Source: JANQQJ01 sp046290575 (lineage in GTDB: Bacteria; Pseudomonadota; Alphaproteobacteria; SMXS01). From it: 64,000 nt of DNA. This document shows, in pieces, positions 16,283 through 25,560 of this stretch; within the stretch, counting starts at the first letter, position 1, and every line of letters begins with the position of its first letter. Where the stretch lies: the NCBI GenBank assembly GCA_046290575.1, contig JBKAGX010000010.1, positions 33,973-97,972 of the forward strand. The letters run 5' to 3'. The translations under genes and the position numbers were made by a program. The notes beneath the pieces were generated by a model. It did not search any database. It was not told the origin of the DNA and was given only the letters and a program-made list of their open reading frames with translations.

Positions 16283-18673
16283 TCAGAAGTTTTTGCGCAA
16301 TCGGAAACCCCAGGTCCGGGGTTCGCCGACGATTCTGTTGGAGAAGGCCTGACCGAACACCGCGCTGACAAAGGCGGCGGTGAAATATTCCTCGTCCGTG
16401 ACATTGCGTGCGTAGAAGGCGATGTTGAAGCCGCCCCAGCGCTGGACGTCATAGTCAATCTGAAGGTTCAGCAGGCCATAGGACTCGATCACCCGCAGCT
16501 CGCGCGGCAGTAAATCAACCACTGTCGCATTGGTGTAATCGGTCTCATCCTGCCAGTAATAGGAGGCCTGTAGCCCGATAATGCCGTCATTGCCGATCGG
16601 GATCTCGTAGCGCGCCGTCAGGGTGACGGTCCATTCCGGCAGACCAAATGAGTCATTCGTCCGGTCAAGCGGGCCGACGAAGTACTCTTTGTACCGGGCG
16701 TCCAGATAGGCGATGCCTGCTGTCAGGGTCAGGCCGTCGATCGGGATCGCCGTAACATCTGCTTCGAACCCGGTGATTTTGGCCTGGGCGGCGTTGGTGA
16801 TACCGGTAAGAATACTATCCGGCAGGAAACCGGTGCGCTGGATGTCTTCATAATCGCTGTAGTAGCCGGCCAGGTTCACCCGCAAGCGCTGATCGAAATA
16901 GTCGCCTTTCAGGCCGACTTCATAGTTGGTGACAAACTCCGGCTGCACGATGTTGGTGATATTGTCCTGGTCGACAGCACCGGACCGAAAGCCGCGCGCG
17001 ACCGAGACATAGGCGAAGATGTTCTCGGTGATCTGATAATCGATGCCGAAGGTCCAGGACCAGCCATTGAAGGTCTCTGTGTTGCGGGCATCAAGCGCGA
17101 TTTCCTCGACGAATTTCTTTTCCCGCGTAAAACGGGCACCCGCCGTAAAGCGGAGATCCTCGGTGATCGAGAAAGTGTTCTGGGTGAAGATCGCCCAGCT
17201 TTCGTTCTTGGCGTCGGTAATCTGATTAGTACCCAGCGCGACGACCTGATCGACGTCAAACCCGGATTCATCGGAATAGAACCCGCCGACCTGCCACACC
17301 AGCCGGTCGCCAAACGCCGTGCCCTGTGCGCGCAGTTCCTGCGAGAACAGGTTCGCTTTCTGGCGCAGCAGAACATCGACCACCGGGCCCGTCTGATTCT
17401 CGATGAGTGTATCGTGCTCCCGATAGGCGGTGATGGATGTCAGGGTCACACCATCAAGGTCCAGGGTGATGGTGCCGTTGACGGTGAATTCTTCCAGATC
17501 GTTGATGTCCTCCGCGCCATAGGCGTTGCCGATATAGATGTCGCCAACGGATTCAACCGCCAGCGGCAGGGCGCCGCCGAACAGGGAAACAGACCGCAGC
17601 GACCGGAAGATCCCGCCGGCTTCGTCGGCCTTGTGATAGTCACCGTTGATCCGGATGCTCAGATTTTCATTGGGCTCGATCAGCAGTGAGCCGCGGAAGA
17701 AGACTTCATCATCGTTGGCAAGGTCTTGGCCGTTCACATTGCCGACACCGAACCCGTCGCGTTTCGTGCGCGCCCCGGCCAGCCGAACGGCCACTTTGTC
17801 GGAGATGATCGGCAGATTGATCGCGCCCTGAAAATCAAGCCGGTCGAAATTACCGGCCGTGATCTCACCATAGCCGTTGATGCCGCCGAAGTTGGGGGCG
17901 TTGGTAAAGATGTTGATTGCACCACCGGTGGTGTTGCGGCCGTAGAGCGTGCCCTGCGGTCCTTTCAGCACCTCGATCCGTTCAATGTCGAACAATGTGG
18001 TGAAGTAGCCTGTGGAACGGGAAACCGGTGCGCCGTTGACATAAAGCCCCACAGCCTGGTCTGCGTTCAGCGTCAGGAAGGTGCCGCTCTGCCCGCGCAG
18101 GGAGATATCGGCGAAGCCGCTGCCGGTGACGCTGCCCGGCCTTATGCTGAGGCTCGGCGCCAGCTTGGCGATGTCCTGCACCTCGGTGAAACCATAATCG
18201 ATCAGGTTCTGGCCGGTCGCGGCGCTGATGGCGATCGGAACCGTCTGCGCGCTTTCGACAACCTTACGCGCGGTGACGGTCAGGGACTCAACACGGGTTT
18301 GAATGCCGGCTGTCGCGGCATCCAGGACACCCACCAGGCTGCCATTGCCGGCGACAGTGGCCGTGCCGGTGCGCTGACCGTTTGTTGTTTCGACCTGGTA
18401 GGTCACGGTGGCGCCGGCTGCCAAGGGAGATGATGTCCTCAAGAAAAGATCGAAGCCCGCCGCGCAGTTCTCGTCGGCCGACCGGCTCGCCTCGCACTCG
18501 CTGCGGGTCATCAGCGGCGCGTCGCTACCATCCGGCAGCATGACTTGTCCGTTCTGGATCTGTGACACGGGGGTGCCGGCGTCGAACCCGCTGACATGGG
18601 CCATGGCCGTCGGCGCGATCAGCGCGCTCCCAATCGCGATGGTACATAGTGATTTCGTGTGCCTGATCGGCAT
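16283..18673 (-). CDS. TonB-dependent outer-membrane receptor with N-terminal extension
   Basis: A 796-aa receptor. It has a signal peptide (ending APTAMA), then about 90 residues not found in ordinary receptors, which include two Cys (in TRSECEASRSADENCA), then VESLTVTARK (TonB box), a plug (VPIAISAATGQNLIDYGF, GPQGTLYGRNTTGGAI) and a barrel ending in FRLRKNF with terminal Phe. It imports an unknown ligand. The start at 18673 follows GGGGAGG with good spacing. A perfect TTGACC-ATAT-GGTCAA palindrome lies about 80 bases upstream, and a TetR regulator is divergent. Confidence 0.9.
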   Translation of the reverse strand: MPIRHTKSLCTIAIGSALIAPTAMAHVSGFDAGTPVSQIQNGQVMLPDGSDAPLMTRSECEASRSADENCAAGFDLFLRTSSPLAAGATVTYQVETTNGQRTGTATVAGNGSLVGVLDAATAGIQTRVESLTVTARKVVESAQTVPIAISAATGQNLIDYGFTEVQDIAKLAPSLSIRPGSVTGSGFADISLRGQSGTFLTLNADQAVGLYVNGAPVSRSTGYFTTLFDIERIEVLKGPQGTLYGRNTTGGAINIFTNAPNFGGINGYGEITAGNFDRLDFQGAINLPIISDKVAVRLAGARTKRDGFGVGNVNGQDLANDDEVFFRGSLLIEPNENLSIRINGDYHKADEAGGIFRSLRSVSLFGGALPLAVESVGDIYIGNAYGAEDINDLEEFTVNGTITLDLDGVTLTSITAYREHDTLIENQTGPVVDVLLRQKANLFSQELRAQGTAFGDRLVWQVGGFYSDESGFDVDQVVALGTNQITDAKNESWAIFTQNTFSITEDLRFTAGARFTREKKFVEEIALDARNTETFNGWSWTFGIDYQITENIFAYVSVARGFRSGAVDQDNITNIVQPEFVTNYEVGLKGDYFDQRLRVNLAGYYSDYEDIQRTGFLPDSILTGITNAAQAKITGFEADVTAIPIDGLTLTAGIAYLDARYKEYFVGPLDRTNDSFGLPEWTVTLTARYEIPIGNDGIIGLQASYYWQDETDYTNATVVDLLPRELRVIESYGLLNLQIDYDVQRWGGFNIAFYARNVTDEEYFTAAFVSAVFGQAFSNRIVGEPRTWGFRLRKNF

Positions 18674-18754
18674 ATCAAACCTCCCCATTGTCCGTCTTCC
18701 ATGGCGGGCTGGATCGCCCGTATCCATCCTGTTTGGATGGCCTATTGATTCAAT

Positions 18755-18770
18755 TTGACCATATGGTCAA
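18755..18770. promoter_or_regulatory. perfect palindrome TTGACCATATGGTCAA, probable TetR operator
   Basis: A 16-bp perfect palindrome between the second TonB receptor and the divergent TetR gene at 19022. The same arms occur at 21518-21533, upstream of the other gene adjacent to this regulator. Size, symmetry and position fit a TetR-type operator. Confidence 0.7.
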
Positions 18771-19021
18771 TTATTTATTCGACTGGATATAAATCAGCAC
18801 TCGGCCTTTGGCAAGAGCCGCCGGCAGAGAAGCCGAATGAATGGTGTGCTGCCGGGTGGGGTAGGCCGGCGATACCAGGCGTTTGACCTTGCGCCGTTGA
18901 TCAATGACCGGATTTCGGCTAGAGCAGAACGACGCCAAGCAATGAGCTTGCCGTTCGATTCCGTCGCAAAGCCGTGCCGTTCGCTTGGCGCTGTGATGTT
19001 TCACTAGAGGACGAAGCCGCT

Positions 19022-19678
19022 ATGCCATCTCCTGCGCCCGCGGTTCAAATCGTTACCGAGGATGGCTATCGGCTTGATACGCGGTCGCGTATCCTGCAGG
19101 CAGCGCTCGATGTATTTGCGGCGCGCGGCTATGACGCTGCCACCATCCGGGAGATCACCAACCGTGTCGGTGTTTCGCACGGGCTGATCAAATATCACTT
19201 TGAGAACAAGGATACGCTCTGGCGTGAAGCCATTCGCTTCATGTTCGACCGAGTCCGGCCTGCCATGAGGCTGACGGAAGAGGAAGCGGCCACGCTGAAC
19301 CCGCGTCAGCAGTTCGAAGCGGAAATCCGAAAGGGTGTGACGTATTACGCCCGGCACCCTGAACATCTGCGTATCTTGACGTATGAGACGATGAACGACA
19401 GTGGGCGTCTCAAGTGGATTACCGAGAACTTTCTGGACGAGCTTATGAAAGAGGCCTTGGCGCGGATACGCGAGCATATCGCAGCGGGAGTCCTGCCGGA
19501 TCTGGATCCGTTGCATCTCTACTACGCAACATCTGGCGCTATTCAGACCATGTTCGCAACAGCGCCTGAGATTCAGCGGGCGCGGGGCATGGATTACTCC
19601 TCCTCTGCCAATATCGACCAGCACGTGGAGACGATTCTGACGCTTTTTCTCGGGCCGCCAACAGAAGACGCGACCTGA
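19022..19678 (+). CDS. TetR/AcrR-family transcriptional regulator
   Basis: A 218-aa protein starting MPSPAPAVQIVTEDGY. The N-terminal helix-turn-helix is RILQAALDVFAARGYDAATI, then ITNRVGVSHGLIKYHFENK (residues about 20-65), and the C-terminus is helical with a likely ligand pocket. It lies between a TonB receptor and a D-aminoacylase-type gene. Matching palindromes upstream of both suggest that it represses both, perhaps relieved by the receptor's substrate. The start at 19022 is preferred over an upstream in-frame codon because the family pattern begins shortly after it. Confidence 0.9.
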   Translation: MPSPAPAVQIVTEDGYRLDTRSRILQAALDVFAARGYDAATIREITNRVGVSHGLIKYHFENKDTLWREAIRFMFDRVRPAMRLTEEEAATLNPRQQFEAEIRKGVTYYARHPEHLRILTYETMNDSGRLKWITENFLDELMKEALARIREHIAAGVLPDLDPLHLYYATSGAIQTMFATAPEIQRARGMDYSSSANIDQHVETILTLFLGPPTEDAT

Positions 19679-19699
19679 AGCAAAGTAGGTAGTCCTCAC

Positions 19700-21460
19700 T
19701 CAGGTGGTGTTACGGACCAGCCGGCCCGGGCGTGCGCCGGTATCATGATCATTCTTGCGGGTCCTGACACCGCTGACGAAGGTGGCCACGTAGCCCGTCA
19801 CCGGCTGCATGATGCGCCGACCCCCTGCGGGGAGGTCGTAGTGCGGCACCGGCAGGTCAACCTTCAGATTGTCCAGGTCGATGACATTCACGTCCGCGCG
19901 CAGACCCGGCATCAGGCGGCCCCGGTCCTTCATGCCGTACATGTCCGCATTGACCGCAGTCTGCTTGGCGACAATGAATTCCAGCGGCAGTTTTTCGCCG
20001 CGGCATCGATCGCGCACCCAGTGGGTCAGTTGGTAGGTCGGCATGGTGCCGTCGACAATCAGGCTGACATGCGCACCTGCGTCGCTGAGCCCGGTGACGG
20101 AGTGATCATGGGCGAGCATCTCGCGGATCACGCCGAAATCGCCATAGAGATAATTGCCACCCAGCAGGATCCCGAAAGCCCGCCCGCCCTTTTCCAGCAG
20201 AAAGTCGTACATCACCTCGGCTGCGTCACGGCCCTGGGCTTTGGCCATGGCGGCGAAGGACTTTTCGGGTTCCGGCTCGTAGTTAACGGGGTCGCCCATC
20301 GGGAAAATGCGCGACATGGAGGCCGCGAACAGGCCATAGATATTCTTCATGGAGCCGGCCTGGGGGTGGGGAATGTTTTTGTCCGCCAGAATAGCGGCCT
20401 TCACCTCAGGCTTTTTCATTTCAGCGACCAATTGGTCAAGCGGCAGGCCGGCGATCTTCAAGAAGGTCTCGCGGCGCATGAACATGTGATAGCCGTTCAG
20501 CCCGGTGATCATGCCGACGGGCCGGGCGCAGACCTGGGGCCGCAGATCGGCCCCGTTCGCGTTGTGCTCGGTGACCTTGTCCAGAACCTCGCGCCAGAGT
20601 TCGGGGTTGTCCTGGATTTGCACGAGCGTGAACGTAACCGGTCGGCCACACGCCTTGGAGGCAGCGGCCATCAGTTCGATTTCTTCCATGGTTGAATGAC
20701 GCTCGCCGCCCAGATGCGGCAGCTCACCCACAGCACCGGCCGGGATGATCTCGAACACGCCTCTGCCGGCTTGTTTGATGGCTTCTGCGAAGGCCATCAG
20801 TTCTTCATCTGCAGCGAAGGTGCCTGGAACCGCGCCGCCATTGATCGACCGGTGGCCGATGGTGCGTGAACTGGTAACGCCGACAGCACCGGCTTCCAGC
20901 GCTTCCCTTACAATCCGGCTCATGGCCGCGACATCATCCGCGGTTGCGTCTTCATTGGCGCGGCCCCGCGCGCCCATCACATAGTTGCGAACCGCCCCGT
21001 GAGGGACCTGCGCGGCAACATCGAGGGCATATTTTCGGTTATCCAGAAAATCCAGATATTGGGGAAAGGTCTCCCATGCGCCCCAGGGCATGCCCTCATA
21101 GAGCGCGGTGCCGGGAATATCCTCGACCCCTTCCATCAGCTCGATCAGTTCCTTTTCGCCGCCAGGCGGGACAGGGGCGAAGCCAACGCCGCAATTGCCC
21201 ATCACCACGGTCGTTACGCCATTGCTGGCTGAAGGGTCCAGCTCGTCGTCCCAGGCCACCTGGCCGTCATAGTGCGTGTGAACGTCTACCCAGCCCGGCG
21301 CGACGATACAGCCTTCGGCATCGATTACTTCATGTGCCGGGTCGTTGATTGAGCCGCTGATAGCAACGATTTTTCCGTCCTCGATGGCGAGATCGCCTTT
21401 GAACGGTCTGTCGCCCGACCCGTCAACAATCGTGCCTCCCTTTAAGATGTAATCGTGCAT
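19700..21460 (-). CDS. N-acyl-D-amino-acid deacylase (D-aminoacylase) family amidohydrolase
   Basis: A 586-aa amidohydrolase_3 protein. It shows LKGGTIVDGSGDRPFKGDLA, the metal site VDVHTHYDGQVAWD (HxH near residues 61-63), GNCGVGFAP, the late metal Asp in GLSDAGAHVSL and the C-terminal GLRADVNVIDLD block. The family removes acyl groups from N-acyl-D-amino acids or hydrolyses related cyclic amides; substrate unproven. AGGAGA precedes the ATG. A TTAACCAATTGGTCAA operator-like palindrome lies about 58 bases upstream, shared in kind with the TonB receptor promoter. Confidence 0.86.
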   Translation of the reverse strand: MHDYILKGGTIVDGSGDRPFKGDLAIEDGKIVAISGSINDPAHEVIDAEGCIVAPGWVDVHTHYDGQVAWDDELDPSASNGVTTVVMGNCGVGFAPVPPGGEKELIELMEGVEDIPGTALYEGMPWGAWETFPQYLDFLDNRKYALDVAAQVPHGAVRNYVMGARGRANEDATADDVAAMSRIVREALEAGAVGVTSSRTIGHRSINGGAVPGTFAADEELMAFAEAIKQAGRGVFEIIPAGAVGELPHLGGERHSTMEEIELMAAASKACGRPVTFTLVQIQDNPELWREVLDKVTEHNANGADLRPQVCARPVGMITGLNGYHMFMRRETFLKIAGLPLDQLVAEMKKPEVKAAILADKNIPHPQAGSMKNIYGLFAASMSRIFPMGDPVNYEPEPEKSFAAMAKAQGRDAAEVMYDFLLEKGGRAFGILLGGNYLYGDFGVIREMLAHDHSVTGLSDAGAHVSLIVDGTMPTYQLTHWVRDRCRGEKLPLEFIVAKQTAVNADMYGMKDRGRLMPGLRADVNVIDLDNLKVDLPVPHYDLPAGGRRIMQPVTGYVATFVSGVRTRKNDHDTGARPGRLVRNTT

Positions 21461-21517
21461 TTCCGTCTCCTGTACTTGTCTGGCCCTCGGCGCTCAAACC
21501 GAGGAGGCCTTGATCAA

Positions 21518-21533
21518 TTAACCAATTGGTCAA
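21518..21533. promoter_or_regulatory. near-perfect palindrome TTAACCAATTGGTCAA, probable second TetR operator
   Basis: One mismatch from a perfect palindrome, with the same outer arms (TTGACC/GGTCAA) as 18755-18770. It lies in the divergent promoter between the amidohydrolase (start 21460) and the nitroreductase (start 21702), so it could control either or both. Confidence 0.65.
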
Positions 21534-21701
21534 TTTTTAAGTCATCCGGCTTGTATGCCTGTGGCCAATCAAAAACAAGATGCGGTTTGCTGTTCTGCGA
21601 GGGCCTGGCTCCTCCCATTCCGGTTCAAGACCCAGGAAAGTGTTGATTATGAAACACAATCGGCTAATGCATAGCGCCTACAGCGACTGGGAGACTCAGC
21701 G

Positions 21702-22379
21702 ATGCAGTATGATGAAGTTGTCGTGGGGCGCCGGAGCATACGGGGTTACAAACAAATTCCTGTTGCCAAAGAGTTGATCAGGGAAGTGATCGAGCTGGCG
21801 ATGCGGGCGCCTTCCTCTCTCAATACTCAACCCTGGAACTTCTATGTGGTATCGGGCGAGCCGCTGGACAAAATCCGCAAGGGCAACACGGAGAACATTC
21901 TGGCGGGTGTGCCGGAGTCCCGCGAATTCCGCATGCATGGTGGCTATGAGGGCGAGCACCGGGAACGGCAGATCGAAATCGCCAAACAGCTTTTTGCCGC
22001 CATGGGCATAGAGCGGCATGACAAGGAAGGGCGGCAGGATTGGGTGCTGCGCGGCTTCCGGCAGTTCGATGCGCCTGTGTCCATCGTCGTCACCTATGAC
22101 CGGTCGATCCATGGCGGCGACATCGGCCCGTTTGACTGCGGTGCGGTGACCAATGCGCTGGTCAATGCGGCCTGGTCGCGCGGGTTGGGGTGTGTAGTGA
22201 ACAGCCAGGGGATCATGCAATCCCCTGTCGTGCGCGAGCACGCGGGAATTCCAGACGATCAGGTGATCATGATCTGTGTGGCCATGGGATATCCGGATGA
22301 GTCGTTCCCTGCCAATGCGGTGGTTTCACGCCGTAAGCCGGTTGATGAGGCGGCCGTTTTCGTCGGATTCGATGAATAA
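21702..22379 (+). CDS. nitroreductase-family protein
   Basis: A 225-aa FMN-dependent nitroreductase. It shows the SIRGYK start region (FMN phosphate-binding Arg), ELAMRAPSSLNTQPWNFYVV, a central RGLGCVVNSQG segment and the MICVAMGYPDESFPAN block. Such enzymes reduce nitro or quinone compounds with NAD(P)H; substrate unknown. It is divergent from the D-aminoacylase-type gene, and the operator-like palindrome lies between them. Confidence 0.9.
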   Translation: MQYDEVVVGRRSIRGYKQIPVAKELIREVIELAMRAPSSLNTQPWNFYVVSGEPLDKIRKGNTENILAGVPESREFRMHGGYEGEHRERQIEIAKQLFAAMGIERHDKEGRQDWVLRGFRQFDAPVSIVVTYDRSIHGGDIGPFDCGAVTNALVNAAWSRGLGCVVNSQGIMQSPVVREHAGIPDDQVIMICVAMGYPDESFPANAVVSRRKPVDEAAVFVGFDE

Positions 22380-22446
22380 GTAATCTGGCGCGACGATCCG
22401 TGGACACGCGGCGTTTGGTGGGTTATGGCATGCGCAAACTCATCTA

Positions 22447-22518
22447 GTGTGGTGGATTTGAAGTTCCTAACATTATTGCGGTTAACGCTCTTGGGAACTT
22501 CCAATCCATAAACCACAC
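22447..22518. repeat. long hairpin repeat upstream of icd, copy 1
   Basis: Arms 22454-22470 and 22491-22507 pair over 17 positions with two mismatches. Beyond a 4-base bulge on the right side, GTGTGGT (22447-22453) pairs with ACCACAC (22512-22518). The core contains GAAGTTC, shared with the second hairpin at 22539-22606. It looks like a palindromic intergenic repeat or a structured 5' leader rather than a terminator, because no T-run follows. Confidence 0.65.
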
Positions 22519-22538
22519 AAGAACCCTATAGTTGCTAG

Positions 22539-22606
22539 TGTCCTGTTCGAATCTGAAGTTCGTTCAGGGCATGCCGCATAGGACGACGAACTTCAGATTC
22601 AGGACA
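22539..22606. repeat. long hairpin repeat just upstream of icd, copy 2
   Basis: A perfect 15-bp inverted repeat, GAATCTGAAGTTCGT (22549-22563) with ACGAACTTCAGATTC (22586-22600), extended after a 4-base bulge by TGTCCT (22539-22544) pairing with AGGACA (22601-22606). It ends 15 bases before the icd start codon, so if transcribed it would occupy the 5' leader next to the ribosome binding site. It is related in sequence and architecture to the hairpin at 22447-22518. Confidence 0.7.
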
Positions 22607-22621
22607 GTAGGCACGGATATC

Positions 22622-24829
22622 ATGAACGCTCAGAACACGCCCGACATTATCTACACCAAGGTTGACGAAGCGCCGGAATTGGCCTCGGCGTCGCTCTTGC
22701 CGATCATCCAGAAATTTGCATCGGCGGCTGGCGTCAGCGTGGGCAGCAAGGACATCTCACTTGCCGGTCGTATTATCGCGGCGTTCCCGGAGGCGCTGAC
22801 CGAAGCGCAGCGGCAGAATGATGATCTGGCGGAGTTGGGCAAGCTGGTGAAGACGCCAGAAGCCAATGTGATCAAGCTGCCGAATATTTCCGCCTCGGTG
22901 CCGCAGCTTGTCGGCGCGATCAAGGAATTGCAGGCTCAGGGTTACGCCCTGCCGGATTACCCCGAAGCACCGGAAACCGATGCGGATAAAGAGATCCGTG
23001 CACGCTATGACGCGATCAAGGGCTCGGCGGTCAACCCGGTGCTGCGCGAGGGGAATTCGGATCGCCGCGCGGCGATCGCCGTAAAGAAATTCGCCCAGGC
23101 CAATCCCCATTCCATGGGCGAGTGGACGGCGGATAGCAAAACCCGCGTCTCCTCAATGGCCGGTGGCGATTTCCGATCCAATGAAATGTCGGCAACGCTG
23201 GACCGTGAGGCCTCGGCCAGGATCGTGCTCACTGCTGCTGATGGTAGTGAAACTGTGCTGAAAGATGATTTGTCTTATCCGGCGGGCACCGTGGTGGACG
23301 CGACGTTTATGTCGGCCAAGGCCCTGGATGCCTTTCTGGCCGAAGAAATCGAAAAGACCAAACAGGAAGGAACGCTGTTTTCCCTGCATATGAAGGCGAC
23401 GATGATGAAGGTCAGTGACCCGATCATCTTCGGTCACGGGGTGCGGCAGTTCCTGGCGCCGGTTTTCGAGCAGTTCGGCGATGACATGGAAGCGCTGGGC
23501 GTCAATCCGAATTCCGGTATCGGCGATTTGCTGGAGCGCGTCAAAGCACGCCCCGACATTCTGGCCGCGATCGACACAACCATGGCAGACCGGCCGCCGA
23601 TGTACATGGTCGACAGCGACCGTGGGATCACCAATCTGCACGTGCCGTCCGACGTCATCATCGACGCGTCGATGCCCGCCTTGATCCGCGCCGGCGGCAA
23701 GGGCTGGGGCCCGGACGGTAAAGAGGCCGACACCAACTGCGTGATCCCTGACGACTCCTACGCCCCGGTCTATGACGAGACGATCAAATATTTCAAGGAA
23801 ACCGGCAAGCTGGACCCTGCCACGTCGGGTACGGTGCAGAATATCGGGTTGATGGCGCAGAAGGCGCAGGAATATGGCAGCCACCCCACCACCTTTGAAA
23901 TCCCGGTGGATGGCGTGGTGCGGATGATCCTGGACGACGGCACCGTACTGCACGAGCATGCCGTCGAAGCCGGCGATATCTGGCGCTCCGCGTCGGCGCG
24001 CAAAGCCGCCATTGAAGATTGGGTCAGTCTGGCCATCGACCGGCAGAAGGCCGAAGGCTGTGAAGCCATCTTCTGGCTCGATGCCACCCGCGCCCATGAT
24101 GCGCAACTGATTGAGTATGTAACGCCCATCCTGGAGGCCAATGGCGTCGCCGATAAATTCCAGATTCTCGCGCCGCGCGAGGCCACCCGGCAAACGCTGG
24201 AGACGATCCGCAAGGGCAAGACGTCTATTGCGATCACCGGCAATGTGCTGCGCGATTATCTGACAGATTTGTTCCCCATCCTCGAACTCGCGACGTCGGC
24301 GAAGATGCTGTCCATCGTCAAGCTGATGAAGGGCGGCTGCATGTTTGAAACCGGCGCCGGCGGCTCCGCACCCAAGCATGTGCAGCAGCTGGTGGAAGAA
24401 AATCACCTGCGCTGGGATAGCCTGGGTGAATTTTGCGCCTTGGGAGAAAGCTTCAAGTTCCTGGGCGATGCGCGGGGCAACGCCAAGGCCCGGATCCTGG
24501 GTATCGCCGTCGAAACCGCGACGCAGGGCATCCTCGATCATGGGCGCTCACCGGGCCGCAAGCTCGGGCTGCCCGACAACCGGGACAGCCATTACTGGTT
24601 TGCACGCTATTGGGCAGAGGCGCTGGCAGCACAGACAGAAGACGCCGATCTCGCCGCACACTTCGCCCCGATTGCAAAGGCGCTGGCTGACAGCGAGGAC
24701 GCCATTGTCGGCGAATTTGCCGCGGCGCGCGGAAAGCCGGTTGATCTGGGGGGCTACTACCACGGTGACGAACGCAAGATCGCCGCTGTAATGCGCTCCT
24801 CATCAACGCTGAACGGGATCATCGGCTAG
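22622..24829 (+). CDS. icd: monomeric NADP-dependent isocitrate dehydrogenase
   Basis: A 735-aa protein of the monomeric (type II) isocitrate dehydrogenase family, usual length about 740. Recognisable blocks include KTRVSSMAGGDFRSNEMS near the N-terminus, FGHGVRQFLAPVFEQFGDD, and the C-terminal substrate/cofactor region with FETGAGGSAPKHVQQ, LRWDSLGEF and DNRDSHYWFARYWAEALA. It converts isocitrate to 2-oxoglutarate with NADPH production in the TCA cycle. The start at 22622 (MNAQNTPD) is preferred; the longer in-frame extension would run through the hairpin repeat at 22539-22606. Confidence 0.95.
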   Translation: MNAQNTPDIIYTKVDEAPELASASLLPIIQKFASAAGVSVGSKDISLAGRIIAAFPEALTEAQRQNDDLAELGKLVKTPEANVIKLPNISASVPQLVGAIKELQAQGYALPDYPEAPETDADKEIRARYDAIKGSAVNPVLREGNSDRRAAIAVKKFAQANPHSMGEWTADSKTRVSSMAGGDFRSNEMSATLDREASARIVLTAADGSETVLKDDLSYPAGTVVDATFMSAKALDAFLAEEIEKTKQEGTLFSLHMKATMMKVSDPIIFGHGVRQFLAPVFEQFGDDMEALGVNPNSGIGDLLERVKARPDILAAIDTTMADRPPMYMVDSDRGITNLHVPSDVIIDASMPALIRAGGKGWGPDGKEADTNCVIPDDSYAPVYDETIKYFKETGKLDPATSGTVQNIGLMAQKAQEYGSHPTTFEIPVDGVVRMILDDGTVLHEHAVEAGDIWRSASARKAAIEDWVSLAIDRQKAEGCEAIFWLDATRAHDAQLIEYVTPILEANGVADKFQILAPREATRQTLETIRKGKTSIAITGNVLRDYLTDLFPILELATSAKMLSIVKLMKGGCMFETGAGGSAPKHVQQLVEENHLRWDSLGEFCALGESFKFLGDARGNAKARILGIAVETATQGILDHGRSPGRKLGLPDNRDSHYWFARYWAEALAAQTEDADLAAHFAPIAKALADSEDAIVGEFAAARGKPVDLGGYYHGDERKIAAVMRSSSTLNGIIG

Positions 24830-25560
24830 CGGCAGCCCGGCGCTGGTCTATTGATCGTGCAGGCTGGCCAGCTGGTGTCCCGCCCTGGCAATAGGCTTGA
24901 TTTGGTCAACGTCATGTCCTGAGGCAGATCGACGCTCACAGCTATCGAGGACATCGAAATCGCTGGTTTTGGCGCGGTTCGTGAAGGATCGATCTGCTTT
25001 GGTAGCATTAACGCGCCAGACAAAGAGATCTCGGTATGAGCGACGAGCCGACGGCTGATGATGAACATCACTGTCACGGTCAAGAAAAAGCGATTCCGGC
25101 GGTGTTCACGGTGCCGCTTGCACTCTATGCGATGGGTGATTTGGTCCCTGGGCAACCCTTTCATGGCATTCTTGATGCCCGCGCGGCCCTATAGCTGCAA
25201 CTGGCATCTGCGCTGCCCGTTGTTCTTTGGGGTGGGTGGCCGTTCTGTGTGCGCGGCGGCAATTCCGTTCGCACCATGAACCTCAACATATTTACGCTGA
25301 TCGCGTTGGGCGTCTCGGTGGCGTCAAGCTGAGTTTCTAGACAATCATCTGTTGAGGTGGAAGCGCATGGCACTCCAGCTCACCAGACAAAGATGGTCTA
25401 ATCTGTTGGCTTCTGAAGGAATTCCGCCCCCATTGGACCCCGAGCGGAGTTTTATGCCCGACAGCGAGTGCTTGACGGCGCGACGGCCTAAGCCTCATTC
25501 TTGCGGGATAGAGACCGTCATATTGATGTCATTTCGTTTCGAGCAAGGAGGGACGAGGGG
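24830..25560. other. 730-bp region without a confident gene
   Basis: Several short open frames exist, but none shows a recognisable motif. The best candidate is the 52-codon frame at 25036-25194. A GGAGGG site near the right end belongs to the next gene. No tRNA or clear terminator was seen. Confidence 0.5.
25036..25194 (+). CDS. possible small protein of unknown function
   Basis: An ATG-started 52-codon frame beginning MSDEPTADDEHHCHGQEKAI and ending GILDARAAL. It has a His-rich N-terminal stretch with one Cys, then a hydrophobic segment IPAVFTVPLALYAMG. There is a weak AGAGAT site upstream. It could be a real small protein, the remnant of a longer gene, or chance; no family was recognised. 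Confidence 0.3.
   Translation: MSDEPTADDEHHCHGQEKAIPAVFTVPLALYAMGDLVPGQPFHGILDARAAL

Noticed and set aside
23153..24541. Open frame of 462 codons on the - strand
   Set aside because: Antisense shadow of the isocitrate dehydrogenase gene; His/Arg/Gly-rich composition without motifs.
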